DNA of 64,000 nt from Siphonodentalium dalli (Eukaryota > Mollusca > Scaphopoda > Gadilida > Siphonodentaliidae). Each line of letters begins with the position of its first letter. The first letter of the stretch is position 1. The notes beneath the pieces are model-generated. The model searched no databases, had not been told where the DNA came from, and saw nothing but the letters and a program-made list of their open reading frames with translations. The stretch is from contig CP136067.1 of assembly GCA_032622095.1 (NCBI GenBank), positions 78,210,705 to 78,274,704 of the forward strand. The letters are read 5' to 3'. The position numbers were made by a program, and so were the translations under genes. This document shows, in pieces, positions 35,721 through 44,337 of this stretch.

Positions 35721-36215
35721 CACAGTGGATCAACGGACACGGACCAAAACCGGAAGTCGTAGATTTCGAGGTGGAGAAAAAAAAGTCCACAAATATTTGT
35801 TGACATTTTTCGACGTGTTTTTTTGGAATATAAACGGTTGGATATCATTTCTGACCAACTGAAGGTGAGTGAATAATTCTTCACTAATGTTCGGACACCG
35901 ACGATCAATTTAAGTCAGTTGTCAGTGTTCTTTCGCGGAAAAAATGCCATTTAATCATCGCCGCGAGACGATTTCCTCCCCAAAATATCCCAGAAAATCA
36001 TACTTATCACATTCATCGCAGACAGCTGTCGCAACAACCTATATACCAATCGAAAGGCATGTTTTCCCCCCACAAATGCATATTTTGAGTATTTTCACGG
36101 ACTGTCTCAAAAATTCCAAATTTCATCTTTTGATGCGGGTACCCACCTCGAAAATACTGTCCGGTTCGAAAAATTTAATCATTAGTTGTAAAAAATCTGT
36201 CCGCTTAGTCGTGCT
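35721..36215 (+). repeat. Left terminal inverted repeat
   Basis: Aligns in reverse with 38096-38581: GGAAGTCGTAGATTTCGAGG, AGGTGAGTGAATA, CATTTAATCATCGCCGCGAG, CGACAGCTGTC-type block, ATCTTTTGATGC and CTCGAAAATACTGTCCGGTT. Confidence 0.8.
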
Positions 36216-36942
36216 TTTGCTGAAGTCTGCCATCTTCAATTTCTGGTCGAAAAAGCAACTTTGCCGCAGATGATGGGCGTTTCATTTGACTTTTGCGTGG
36301 CCACAATGGTTCTGGGTGTTCATAATGTTGTATATGTCTCATGGGACAACATAACATCCAGGCGGTGTCTAAAATATATAACGGAACTGTAACCTGTAAC
36401 TAAAATCCAACCACGAAGTACATGTTTGGTAAACATATACCTTTTGATGTATGTCATATTGTTAACTCTGACTTATCATCACTCTCGGATGGCCGACATA
36501 AAAAAAATGTTAGATTTACATCCAATTTGTTTTTCAGAAAAATGCAGCGTTGTGCCGATTTTTAACCTTTATATTTGATCACACACTCACAACGAGTTGT
36601 GGGGTTATACAGGAGGCAGCTTGTTCGTCCTTCTGTGGATGCAATTTTCGGAGTTTTTATTCCTATATTTTGCGGTCATTTGTTTTTTGCTTCGCATATA
36701 TATTTAGTACCATGGGAACATGCGAACCTATGATTATGAATATGAATTATGTCAGACTTTTTTGTGGAGTTATATGACATTTTTCGACTTAGAAAATTAT
36801 TGTTTTCAATATTCAGCAATGGGTAAAGCAATAATCAGGAGGGTACTAAAACATACTGTCGGAGGGGTGTACAGTTATATCTGTTACTAATATTAGCTTA
36901 AGTTCAAGTCAACTAAGCGATATTATTATATAAGAGGATAGC

Positions 36943-37101
36943 ATGCCTGTCTTCATGTGTGACCACTGTGAGGCAAAGGCTGGCGGCTTCGCTGAGGCAA
37001 TCGACCATGGGATTTTACAACACCCGAATGAACGCTTGAAAATAAAATATGGCCGTATTACCACTTGTTTCAGAGTTATCCGTCTTCATCCGCAATTTTG
37101 A
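36943..37101 (+). CDS. Small C2H2-like protein, 52 aa
   Basis: Begins MPVFMCDHCEAKAGGF and continues with DHGILQHPNERLKI, giving C-x2-C-x13-H-x4-H, the spacing of a C2H2 zinc finger. The start ATG is the first in frame; the stop TGA is at 37099. A diverged relative opens the fragment at 17991 (minus strand), and a second copy lies at 45047. Conservation of the Cys, His and hydrophobic positions between the 17.9 kb and 36.9 kb copies argues for real coding history. It may be the first exon of a larger zinc-finger gene captured by the transposon. Zinc binding and any DNA-binding role are inference; the family is not one I can name. Confidence 0.4.
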   Translation: MPVFMCDHCEAKAGGFAEAIDHGILQHPNERLKIKYGRITTCFRVIRLHPQF

Positions 37102-37189
37102 CCGAAACCATGCACCGTTTTGACGGCGAGTTTCTGGACAGCAATCAATTGAAATAACAAACTTCAATAATCTATATCTGATCACACTT

Positions 37190-37494
37190 GAGCTTTGATG
37201 GGTTGGTTTCTCGACTCGACTCGACTAAAACAGAAGGTACTAGTAATACTGTCGCGAGTCACCCATTTTGATAAAGAAGTTATGCTAGTTCCCAATCTCA
37301 ACCATCCAAAGCAATGAAAACCAGGAGGTGATATGTCAATATGAGTTCAGGTTTAGTTATAGATACACCTATTTATTCACCAGGGGTACATAGTTACATA
37401 TAACCATGAATTGCGCTTAATCGCAAATAATTATGCTGATGTGCTATTGCTTAACTGCAATTAATTATGAAATGTGAATTTGGCCTCCCATAGA
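37190..37494 (-). repeat. Segment shared with the GGGAGGCC-ended element
   Basis: Reverse complement of about 56956-57230: ACTAAAACAGAAGGTA, TCACCAGGGGTACATAGTTA-like block, TTGCGCTTAA and ATGTGAATTTGGCCTCCCA. It holds one terminus of that element; the opposite terminus is not present here. Confidence 0.7.
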
Positions 37495-38095
37495 AATGGA
37501 AATAAACATTTACATATTTGATGGCTATGCTATAATATGTAATATTAGCGAAAATTCTCCGAAATATGGTTGGTGCTAGTAGTTTAAAACATAAAAATAA
37601 AGGGGTGTGTACCCGAAAATGTAGTGAAAACATTCTACAATCGGAATCAAAACTGGGGTGGTGCGAAAGTGGCCATAATGGAAAAAAAACAGCCATGGGT
37701 CCCAATTTGTTTTTCTGAAATTAATCGAATTTTAATTTTTTGTTTCAAGTATCAAATTTCACACTAAATACTGGCTGAAATATCAAACTATTGGAAAAAA
37801 CATCTGCACCTCCAACCATCACAACAATCTGATGCTACGGCCTTGGTAATGGAGGGCATTGTAATATTATTGTTCTAAAAATATTTCCATAAATAATTCT
37901 TTGATTAATGACATTACACGTGTTATGAGAACAAATTGCAAACTGTACTCGGTAGCTAAACTTGATCAGTATACCATAGTTGCAACAGAAAAGCAGTTGG
38001 CCAAAAACGTGCCACTGTTAACGAAAGGCAGCCAACCATATAATCCATTTCGACTCTTGATTGAACAACAATAACTGTCCGCCCGGTCTGGTGGA

Positions 38096-38581
38096 TTGCG
38101 ACTAATTTCCGGTGTGTACACGACTAACCGGACAGTATTTTCGAGGTGGGTACCTGCATCAAAAGATGAAATTTGGAATTTTGAGACAGTCAGTGAAAAT
38201 ACTCAAAATATAAATTCATGGGGGGGGGGGGGGGAGACAGGCCTTTCGATTGGTATATAGGTTATTGCGACAGCTGTCTGCGATGAATGTGATAAGTATA
38301 TATGATTTTCTGGGATATTTTGGGGAAGAAATCGTCTCGCGGCGATGATTAAATGGCATTTTTTCCGCGATAGAACACTGACAACTGACGTAAATTTATC
38401 GTCGGTGTCCGAACATTAGTGAAGAACTATTCACTCACCTTCAGTTGGTCAGAAATGATATCCAACCGTTTATATTCCAAAAAACACGTCGAAAAATGTC
38501 AACAAATATTTGTGGACTTTTTTTTCTCCACCTCGAAATCTACGACTTCCGGTTTTGGTCCGTGTCCGTTGATCCACTGTG
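38096..38581 (-). repeat. Right terminal inverted repeat
   Basis: Inverted partner of 35721-36215 (see there). It differs by a G15 tract and scattered substitutions. Confidence 0.8.
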
Positions 38582-38799
38582 AATATATGCATTACAAAAT
38601 TGTTCTAGTATACCAATGCCTGTCTCGGTCGAAATGCCCTGTGATCCATCCGTTTATTATTATATCTTTATTTCCTCCAAAACGATGAAGATTTTTATAA
38701 AGAATTTAACATATAACACATATTATCTCAATTTGACAAAACACAATGCGAATAAAGAAGTAACTATAATTATGTACAATTGTGGATATACACTGATGA

Positions 38800-39230
38800 G
38801 GACATGATTATGATGATGGTGATGATGATGGTGAAGATGATGATGTTGATGCTGATGACGATTACGATGATGATGATGATGTTGATGACGAAGATCATGA
38901 CGATAATGATGATGTTAATGAAGAAGATGATGATGACGACGACGATGATGTTGAATATGATGATGATCATGAGGTTCGGTGATGATGACGATGATGATTA
39001 TGGTGATGATGGTGATGTTGAAGATGACGATGACAAATCATGATAACGATTATGATGATTGTGCTGGTGACAATTATGGAGATTTTGATGGTGGGTTGGT
39101 GGTGGTGATGGTGATGATGATAATGACAACGATGAAGATGATTATGATGGTGGTGGTGATTCTAATGATGACGGTGGTGGTGGTGATTATGATGATGGTG
39201 ACAGTGTTGATGATGACCAACGGCATGATG
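38800..39230 (+). repeat. Imperfect (GAT)n microsatellite in the LINE 3' region
   Basis: Long run of GATGATGATG with GGT, GAC and AAT interruptions. Open frames across it are Met/Asp or Ile/Val homopolymers and not genes. Confidence 0.9.
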
Positions 39231-39448
39231 GGGTAAATATAGGGGTATTAATACACCAAATATGATATTTTATAGGTGTTGACGCACACACAGTGACAAC
39301 GAAAGTGCTCAGTAGCTGCAATATGAGACGTCTCATACATGTACATTGATGCATATATTTCATAAGAAATGTCGACTTCGAGTTTGCAATTTTTCCCGGT
39401 GGTTTCAATGCATCTTGCTATTCGGGGTGTCGTCATGTTGAATAGTTC

Positions 39449-42400
39449 TCATTCGCTCGCCTCTGAAAGGGCGTTGAATGATAACCACAGTTGTGCCGTA
39501 TAGCTGACTATGTAGTTAAGTAAGCAATCGATATCATCAGCAACATTCTGTACGTGGCCAGTAACATTCGTTAGATGAAGGGATATCATATCATCGTCAG
39601 TTAGTTCGTCTACGGCAATGAAGCAAGGTATACCGTATTTGTCAATTAAGCCAAAGAACATGTTATTACGTATGGAAGATAATGTCATACAATCAATGAG
39701 AATGTGTTTGACCCTATCAATATAAGTACGTTCACAAATTGGACATTGTCCCTCTTCAAATGAGGTTGTTGCATTGATTACTAGTGCTGTGGTCATGTAA
39801 GACCACTTGTTTTGTGGGAATTTTCGACACAAACGCCAGAGTTTAGACATGCTGAGAGTATGGTGAACTTTCAGGAAGCGATTGAAAGATAAGTCCGACA
39901 TCACTCTCAGGTTCCATTCTGTCTCGATGACAATTTGCATATTAGATTTTACACGAGATTTCCATAACTCTTTTGATGGGAAGGATCCAGAGCGCATATA
40001 TTCATTAACAATATCCGTAAGGTTATATTTATCTACGATGGCTATAGCATCGCCAATGAACGAGATTTTCTTGGATTTTGAATCGAAATAGTGATGTAAT
40101 CTTGTTTCAAAAATGTTCTTGCATGCTTTACCGGGTGTTAAGCGACACAGAGTTCCAAACAATGAGAGTTTCCGCGCATCTATTATGGATTCTAGTGGGT
40201 AGGTACCGAGCAAACTAAGTACTATATCAGTCCTACAGCACACAGGTAGACCCTGTATACGTTTAAGACAAAAGCGGTGAATGCGTTCGAGCTTAATCGT
40301 GTTTGTCGCAGAAGCATCACAAAGAAATTCCGACCCATAGAGTCCGCATGACAATACAACAGATTTGTAGATTATCATTGAGCTTTGGGGTGTTATACCA
40401 CCGGCATATAGGCCAGCATTACTGAGCATCAAGTAAGTAGAGCGTAATTTTGAGCAAATGCTTTCTGTGAGAGCATTTTGGAAATTAGTTTTATTTAAAG
40501 GAATTCCTAGATGTGTTATCGTGTCCGTTTCAGATATTGGGCGTTCGTTCATCAGCCATGTCCGTGTAGAATGGATGCGTCTTGGGTTTTCGTTAAATAC
40601 GATCACTTTACATTTTTGTTGATTGTACAGAAAACGCCACTTTCTGCTGTAATTGCTGCATATGTTACAGAGTTGCTGTAGGCCAATTGACGATAGTGAA
40701 AATAGTGTCATATCATCTGCCTGAGTTGGAGAACTGCAGTTTATTCCATGCAACAAAAGTCCAAAATTTGACAGCTCAAGCTCCTTCAGTAAATCATCTA
40801 TATAGATTGCGTAAAATGTGGGAGACAATGTATCACCTTGCCTTGTACCCTGACTTATTGTAATTTCGCGAGAATTAAGATTTCCGTATCGTACAGTGCA
40901 TGAGACTCCGCGGAGAAATTGACTAAATATATTTACAATCTTCCCATTTGCGCCACGTTTATGTAATTTAAACAGGAGGCCATTGATCCAGACGGTATCA
41001 AATGCTTTGTGAACATCAAGAAAACATGAAAAGAGACGAGAATTATTTTCTGAGGTGTAAAATATGCTTTCTTGAATTATATATGATGACATCAAACAGC
41101 TTATGTTTTTCTGAAAACCATGTTGCAGAGGATGTGTTTTTATAAGAGTTGGAAAATTTCTTTCTATTCGGTTTAGAAGAACTCTTTCAAAAATTTTGTA
41201 GAAAACGGGGAGCAGAGTGATTGCTCTGTAGCTGTCGAATTTTGATTTAGGCTTGCCACCCCCCTTGTACAATGAAACAATAATTCCCAACTTTGCTTCT
41301 GATGGTATGTATGAGTAATCAAGCATAAGTGATAAGAGTTTAGCTACGTGAGCATAAAGGTGAGTACCACCGTATACAATATGTTCATAACACAACATAT
41401 CGGAACCTGCAGCCTTTCCCATTTTCACGGACTTGAGTGCAGATACCACCTCTTTCATTGTCACTGTGTACGTAAGGATATCACCCGACAAACTGTGCAC
41501 CGGACTATCAAGGAGTTCCTCCACTCGATTATTGACTTCGTGATAGTGTACGTTGTCAAACGTGTCAGAACTAAGAGGTGAGTACAGGTTTTCATAATAA
41601 TCTGCAAATGCGTCGGTTATTTCATGCGGTGTTCGTATTACGGTGCCATTCACTTCAAATAAGTTGCTGGTTGCTGCTTTATGTTTAGATCTAATTGAAT
41701 TGAATTTTCGAAAGAATAGTCCTTGATCCATTTCAGCTGCTTGGTCAAGATCATTATTTTGTGCGGCCATGTACTTCGAGTTGCACCGGCGCAATTCTTT
41801 CCTAAACATACGTTTTGATGTTTTATAATTCACATAACTCTCATGAGTGTCACCCCTAGGTCTACCATCGGACAACCAGATTCCTCTATATGAGCGCATT
41901 TCGCGGTGTAATAGTTTCAAGGAGGAATTCCAGTAAGGCTTTAGGTGTGAATTGAAAGATTTTTTGGGAATATATACTTCCGAAGCTGACTGTATGATGG
42001 ACACCGTTTCATTGTAATACGTGTTAAGGTTGTGTGTATCCGAAACATTAAGTACGGGCAGCGATGATTCGATTAATGATCGATAGTTGGATATCATCAT
42101 TTCATTTGATATGAACTTTCTCCAATCCCATGTGGCATGTAGCGATTTGGTCTGAGGGATCGTTAAGTTATACGATAGTGTCATGACAATAGGTCTGTGG
42201 TTTGAAGTGTTTTCCTCATTGTCATCTAGAACAGATACATGGCGAATACGCTGTATATCATCTTGGTGTATTAGAATATGATCAATGATTGTCCCAGCAT
42301 AATCGCCTGATGGGACAAACGTTGCAAGTTGTCCCGTGCAAAGATTAGTTTTATTTGCAGAAACATATTCCCGACTATTCAACATTTTTTGGAAACAGCG

Positions 42401-42913
42401 ATTGCGCGCATCGTGTTTGCTTAAATTTCCATTGAAATCACCCATAACTATGACATTGCCCAACGACGAATATGTAACAATCAGATCTGACACTTTCTCA
42501 ACGTACTCTTCATAGAATTCAGTCGAATAATTTGTCGATGGAAGATATACTTGGAACACATATATGAAATTATCTGGGGAGATCTGCAGTTGGATTCCAC
42601 AAATGCGATCATCGTTGTACTGGATGACAGATACACAGTTATCATACTTTTTATGCCAAAAGATGCCAACCCCACCTTTAAATCTTCCTCGCTGAAAGGG
42701 AAGTCTCTGCGAGAAGTCGCTGACCGCATAATACGAGTACGATTTACTAATTGTATCTAGGAAATGCAGTTGATGTTCGGGAAGCCAATGCTCACTAATT
42801 CCGAATATATCTATATATTCATCAGCCAATAACCGATTGAGGTAGCTACTGCTCCCTGATATTCCGGTGACATTCCATGTGCCAAATGCCAATGTATGTT
42901 CTTCAGTTGACAT
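39449..42913 (-). CDS. LINE ORF2: endonuclease-reverse transcriptase, 1154 aa
   Basis: Intact frame from ATG 42913. Residues 1-250 form an APE-type endonuclease: TWNV (12-15), SEH with the metal-binding Glu at 41, GDFNGN (158-163), IDHILI (210-215) and SNHRP (237-241). It nicks target DNA to prime reverse transcription. The RT domain spans about 490-800: YRAITLL (562-568), FLDVHKAFDTVW (631-642), SQGTRQGDTLSP (687-698) and the catalytic block QADD (731-734), where Gln replaces the usual Tyr or Phe. The C terminus has CPICERTYIDRVKHILIDC (1057-1075), the C-x2-C-x8-H-x4-C motif common in these elements. There is no RNase H domain. ORF1 lies 155 bp upstream. The full-length frame and the near-identical flanking repeats indicate a recent insertion. 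Confidence 0.95.
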   Translation of the reverse strand: MSTEEHTLAFGTWNVTGISGSSSYLNRLLADEYIDIFGISEHWLPEHQLHFLDTISKSYSYYAVSDFSQRLPFQRGRFKGGVGIFWHKKYDNCVSVIQYNDDRICGIQLQISPDNFIYVFQVYLPSTNYSTEFYEEYVEKVSDLIVTYSSLGNVIVMGDFNGNLSKHDARNRCFQKMLNSREYVSANKTNLCTGQLATFVPSGDYAGTIIDHILIHQDDIQRIRHVSVLDDNEENTSNHRPIVMTLSYNLTIPQTKSLHATWDWRKFISNEMMISNYRSLIESSLPVLNVSDTHNLNTYYNETVSIIQSASEVYIPKKSFNSHLKPYWNSSLKLLHREMRSYRGIWLSDGRPRGDTHESYVNYKTSKRMFRKELRRCNSKYMAAQNNDLDQAAEMDQGLFFRKFNSIRSKHKAATSNLFEVNGTVIRTPHEITDAFADYYENLYSPLSSDTFDNVHYHEVNNRVEELLDSPVHSLSGDILTYTVTMKEVVSALKSVKMGKAAGSDMLCYEHIVYGGTHLYAHVAKLLSLMLDYSYIPSEAKLGIIVSLYKGGGKPKSKFDSYRAITLLPVFYKIFERVLLNRIERNFPTLIKTHPLQHGFQKNISCLMSSYIIQESIFYTSENNSRLFSCFLDVHKAFDTVWINGLLFKLHKRGANGKIVNIFSQFLRGVSCTVRYGNLNSREITISQGTRQGDTLSPTFYAIYIDDLLKELELSNFGLLLHGINCSSPTQADDMTLFSLSSIGLQQLCNICSNYSRKWRFLYNQQKCKVIVFNENPRRIHSTRTWLMNERPISETDTITHLGIPLNKTNFQNALTESICSKLRSTYLMLSNAGLYAGGITPQSSMIIYKSVVLSCGLYGSEFLCDASATNTIKLERIHRFCLKRIQGLPVCCRTDIVLSLLGTYPLESIIDARKLSLFGTLCRLTPGKACKNIFETRLHHYFDSKSKKISFIGDAIAIVDKYNLTDIVNEYMRSGSFPSKELWKSRVKSNMQIVIETEWNLRVMSDLSFNRFLKVHHTLSMSKLWRLCRKFPQNKWSYMTTALVINATTSFEEGQCPICERTYIDRVKHILIDCMTLSSIRNNMFFGLIDKYGIPCFIAVDELTDDDMISLHLTNVTGHVQNVADDIDCLLNYIVSYTAQLWLSFNALSEASE

Positions 42914-43068
42914 ATCAAGAAATGTATATGAACTTATCAGGTATGTATAGACAAGAATGTATATGGAAGAATATATAGAATAAGTGTTATAGGAGAAAGA
43001 CTTTAACTTATTGGTCGGTAGAGAGAGATTAAGCTCGCGCTGAAAATAGAGTTACTCTTCTTGTTCGT

Positions 43069-44337
43069 TTAACAATCGAATTCGCTGACGTCGATGCTGT
43101 TGGCATGCACATTGGAATTAAGAACACGTTTGTCACCATTGTGGCTGCTAGATCTTCCGAGAGGATGTCTGTTCTGGTCATCGCGGTCATGCCTCCTACT
43201 AAAATCCATCTCACTGAAGCTTTGTTTAGAAAGCCAATTTCTACAGAACGCACGGTGCTCCCAAACATTATTCTCAAATACCAAGGGCACATCATCCATG
43301 TGTATGTTAATTCTGGCCGAGATCGAATTTCCTGACCGGCTCCGGAATAACCTAACAATTGAGAATCGGATGTCAAACATATCCAGGCGATCTTCCAGAT
43401 CCTCTCTCGTCGTGCCGGGGTTGAGATTCCCCACGAATATGCGTTTAGTTTTTATCGGCCCTTTTGACCAACCGTGACTAATGTCTCTTATGTCGTGTGA
43501 GGGGTCCACTGATTGGCTGTGTATTTGATTTGCACCTCGTGCGGTCAGATTTATATGCGATGAATTGAACTTCGATTTATCTTCGCAGTCTGCAGATGAG
43601 TCATTATTATCAATGTGATTATATTGAGCTGTATCATATCTAGTCAGTTGTGAAGGAACGGTCTGTTTAATCGGGGCGATTAATGACAAGAAGGCTACCT
43701 TCAAAGCCGCTCTGCCCGCAGGACTGAAGTGGATGCCTCGGGTGTCTCGTTTGCTGTAAAGCTCACTCTTCACTCCATGAATATTTGAAAATTTCTCGCA
43801 GATATCTATATATTCATATTGATCCCTCCTCGCACATACTTGGAATATAAAGTCATTCACCATGTTCACAGAACAGTTGTAATTGTTAGTGTAGAGACCT
43901 CTGCCCTTTTTTAAAGGAATACTGCAGAATTTCAGGTTAGAATTTGGAAACATTTTCGATATCACAGGAATGGCTTCTAAAATACTGAGTGTGACGGTAT
44001 TAGAATTGCAATTGTTCTTCGAAATGTCATTCGTTCCCAAGTGTACAATAACATTTTTGACACATCCAAGAGCACGTCCAACGTTGTGGTCATTTTCAAC
44101 GACAGTTAACAACTCATTGATATTTCCATAGCTAGATCCGCTAACGGAGAAGTTCTTTACGTTGGATGTATCCAGCTCGATGCCGGCGCAATTACTTGCC
44201 CCGAGTATAACGGTGTCTATCGAGACAGAGTTTTGGCAGTCATCACGTATCTCTGATACCTTATACTTGGGGTCAACACCATTGCCAACATTGAAACTGT
44301 TCAGTTCAGGATTTAAATGTGACTCGGAATTTGTCAT
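43069..44337 (-). CDS. LINE ORF1: SGNH-hydrolase-like plus RRM-like protein, 422 aa
   Basis: The ATG at 44337 is chosen; the frame remains open a few codons further but without another ATG. The N-terminal part resembles an SGNH/GDSL hydrolase: VILGASNCAG (block I, Ser at 48), VHLGTND (block III, 99-104) and DTRGIHFSPAG (block V, His at 203). CR1-type ORF1 proteins are known to carry such esterase domains. A Ser/Asn/His-rich linker (about 225-290) follows, then KRIFVGNLNPGTTREDL (298-314), the start of an RRM-like RNA-binding fold, and a basic tail (RRHDRDDQNRHPLGRSS). It is expected to coat the LINE RNA. The start codon lies exactly at the junction with the downstream 2.43 kb repeat, so three bases may come from target microhomology. 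Confidence 0.85.
   Translation of the reverse strand: MTNSESHLNPELNSFNVGNGVDPKYKVSEIRDDCQNSVSIDTVILGASNCAGIELDTSNVKNFSVSGSSYGNINELLTVVENDHNVGRALGCVKNVIVHLGTNDISKNNCNSNTVTLSILEAIPVISKMFPNSNLKFCSIPLKKGRGLYTNNYNCSVNMVNDFIFQVCARRDQYEYIDICEKFSNIHGVKSELYSKRDTRGIHFSPAGRAALKVAFLSLIAPIKQTVPSQLTRYDTAQYNHIDNNDSSADCEDKSKFNSSHINLTARGANQIHSQSVDPSHDIRDISHGWSKGPIKTKRIFVGNLNPGTTREDLEDRLDMFDIRFSIVRLFRSRSGNSISARINIHMDDVPLVFENNVWEHRAFCRNWLSKQSFSEMDFSRRHDRDDQNRHPLGRSSSHNGDKRVLNSNVHANSIDVSEFDC

Larger units (their letters stand above)
35721..38581. mobile_element. 2.86 kb DNA transposon with ~490 bp inverted ends
   Basis: The left end CACAGTGGATCAACGGACAC is exactly mirrored at the right (38562-38581 on the other strand). 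AATAT lies directly outside both ends (35716-35720 and 38582-38586), consistent with a 5 bp target duplication. The arms run to about 36215 and from about 38096 and stay clearly alignable, with a 15-G run interrupting the right arm at 38220-38234. The only candidate gene is the 52 aa C2H2-like frame at 36943-37101; no DDE transposase is seen. The superfamily cannot be assigned from the termini alone. Confidence 0.7.
36231..38656 (+). repeat. 2.43 kb direct repeat, copy 1
   Basis: Matches 44335-46759 with a constant offset of 8103-8104. Differences visible by eye are one base in AACGGAACTG/AACTGAACTG near 36381, A8 against A6 near 37682, one extra G or C in the poly-G tract, and GAGACA/GAAACA after it. 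It ends at CCATCCGTTTA, where the LINE begins. It starts just inside the transposon's left terminal repeat and extends 75 bp past the transposon's right end. Confidence 0.9.
38657..44334 (-). mobile_element. APE-type LINE with two intact ORFs, CR1-like
   Basis: On the minus strand: ORF1 at 43069-44337, a 155 bp gap, ORF2 at 39449-42913, then a 3' region containing a (GAT)n-type microsatellite. The 3' terminus at 38657 has an AATAAAG box and ends in AATAATAA. The 5' boundary falls at the ORF1 start codon, so the 5' UTR is missing and the copy is slightly truncated. Both ends abut the two 2.43 kb direct repeats. SGNH-type ORF1 plus APE/RT ORF2 points to the CR1 branch of the Jockey/CR1 group; clade assignment needs a tree. 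Confidence 0.85.

Noticed and set aside
38770-39236. Open frames of Met/Asp/Val or Ile repeats on both strands
   Set aside because: They are translations of the (GAT)n microsatellite in the LINE 3' region and have no gene-like composition.
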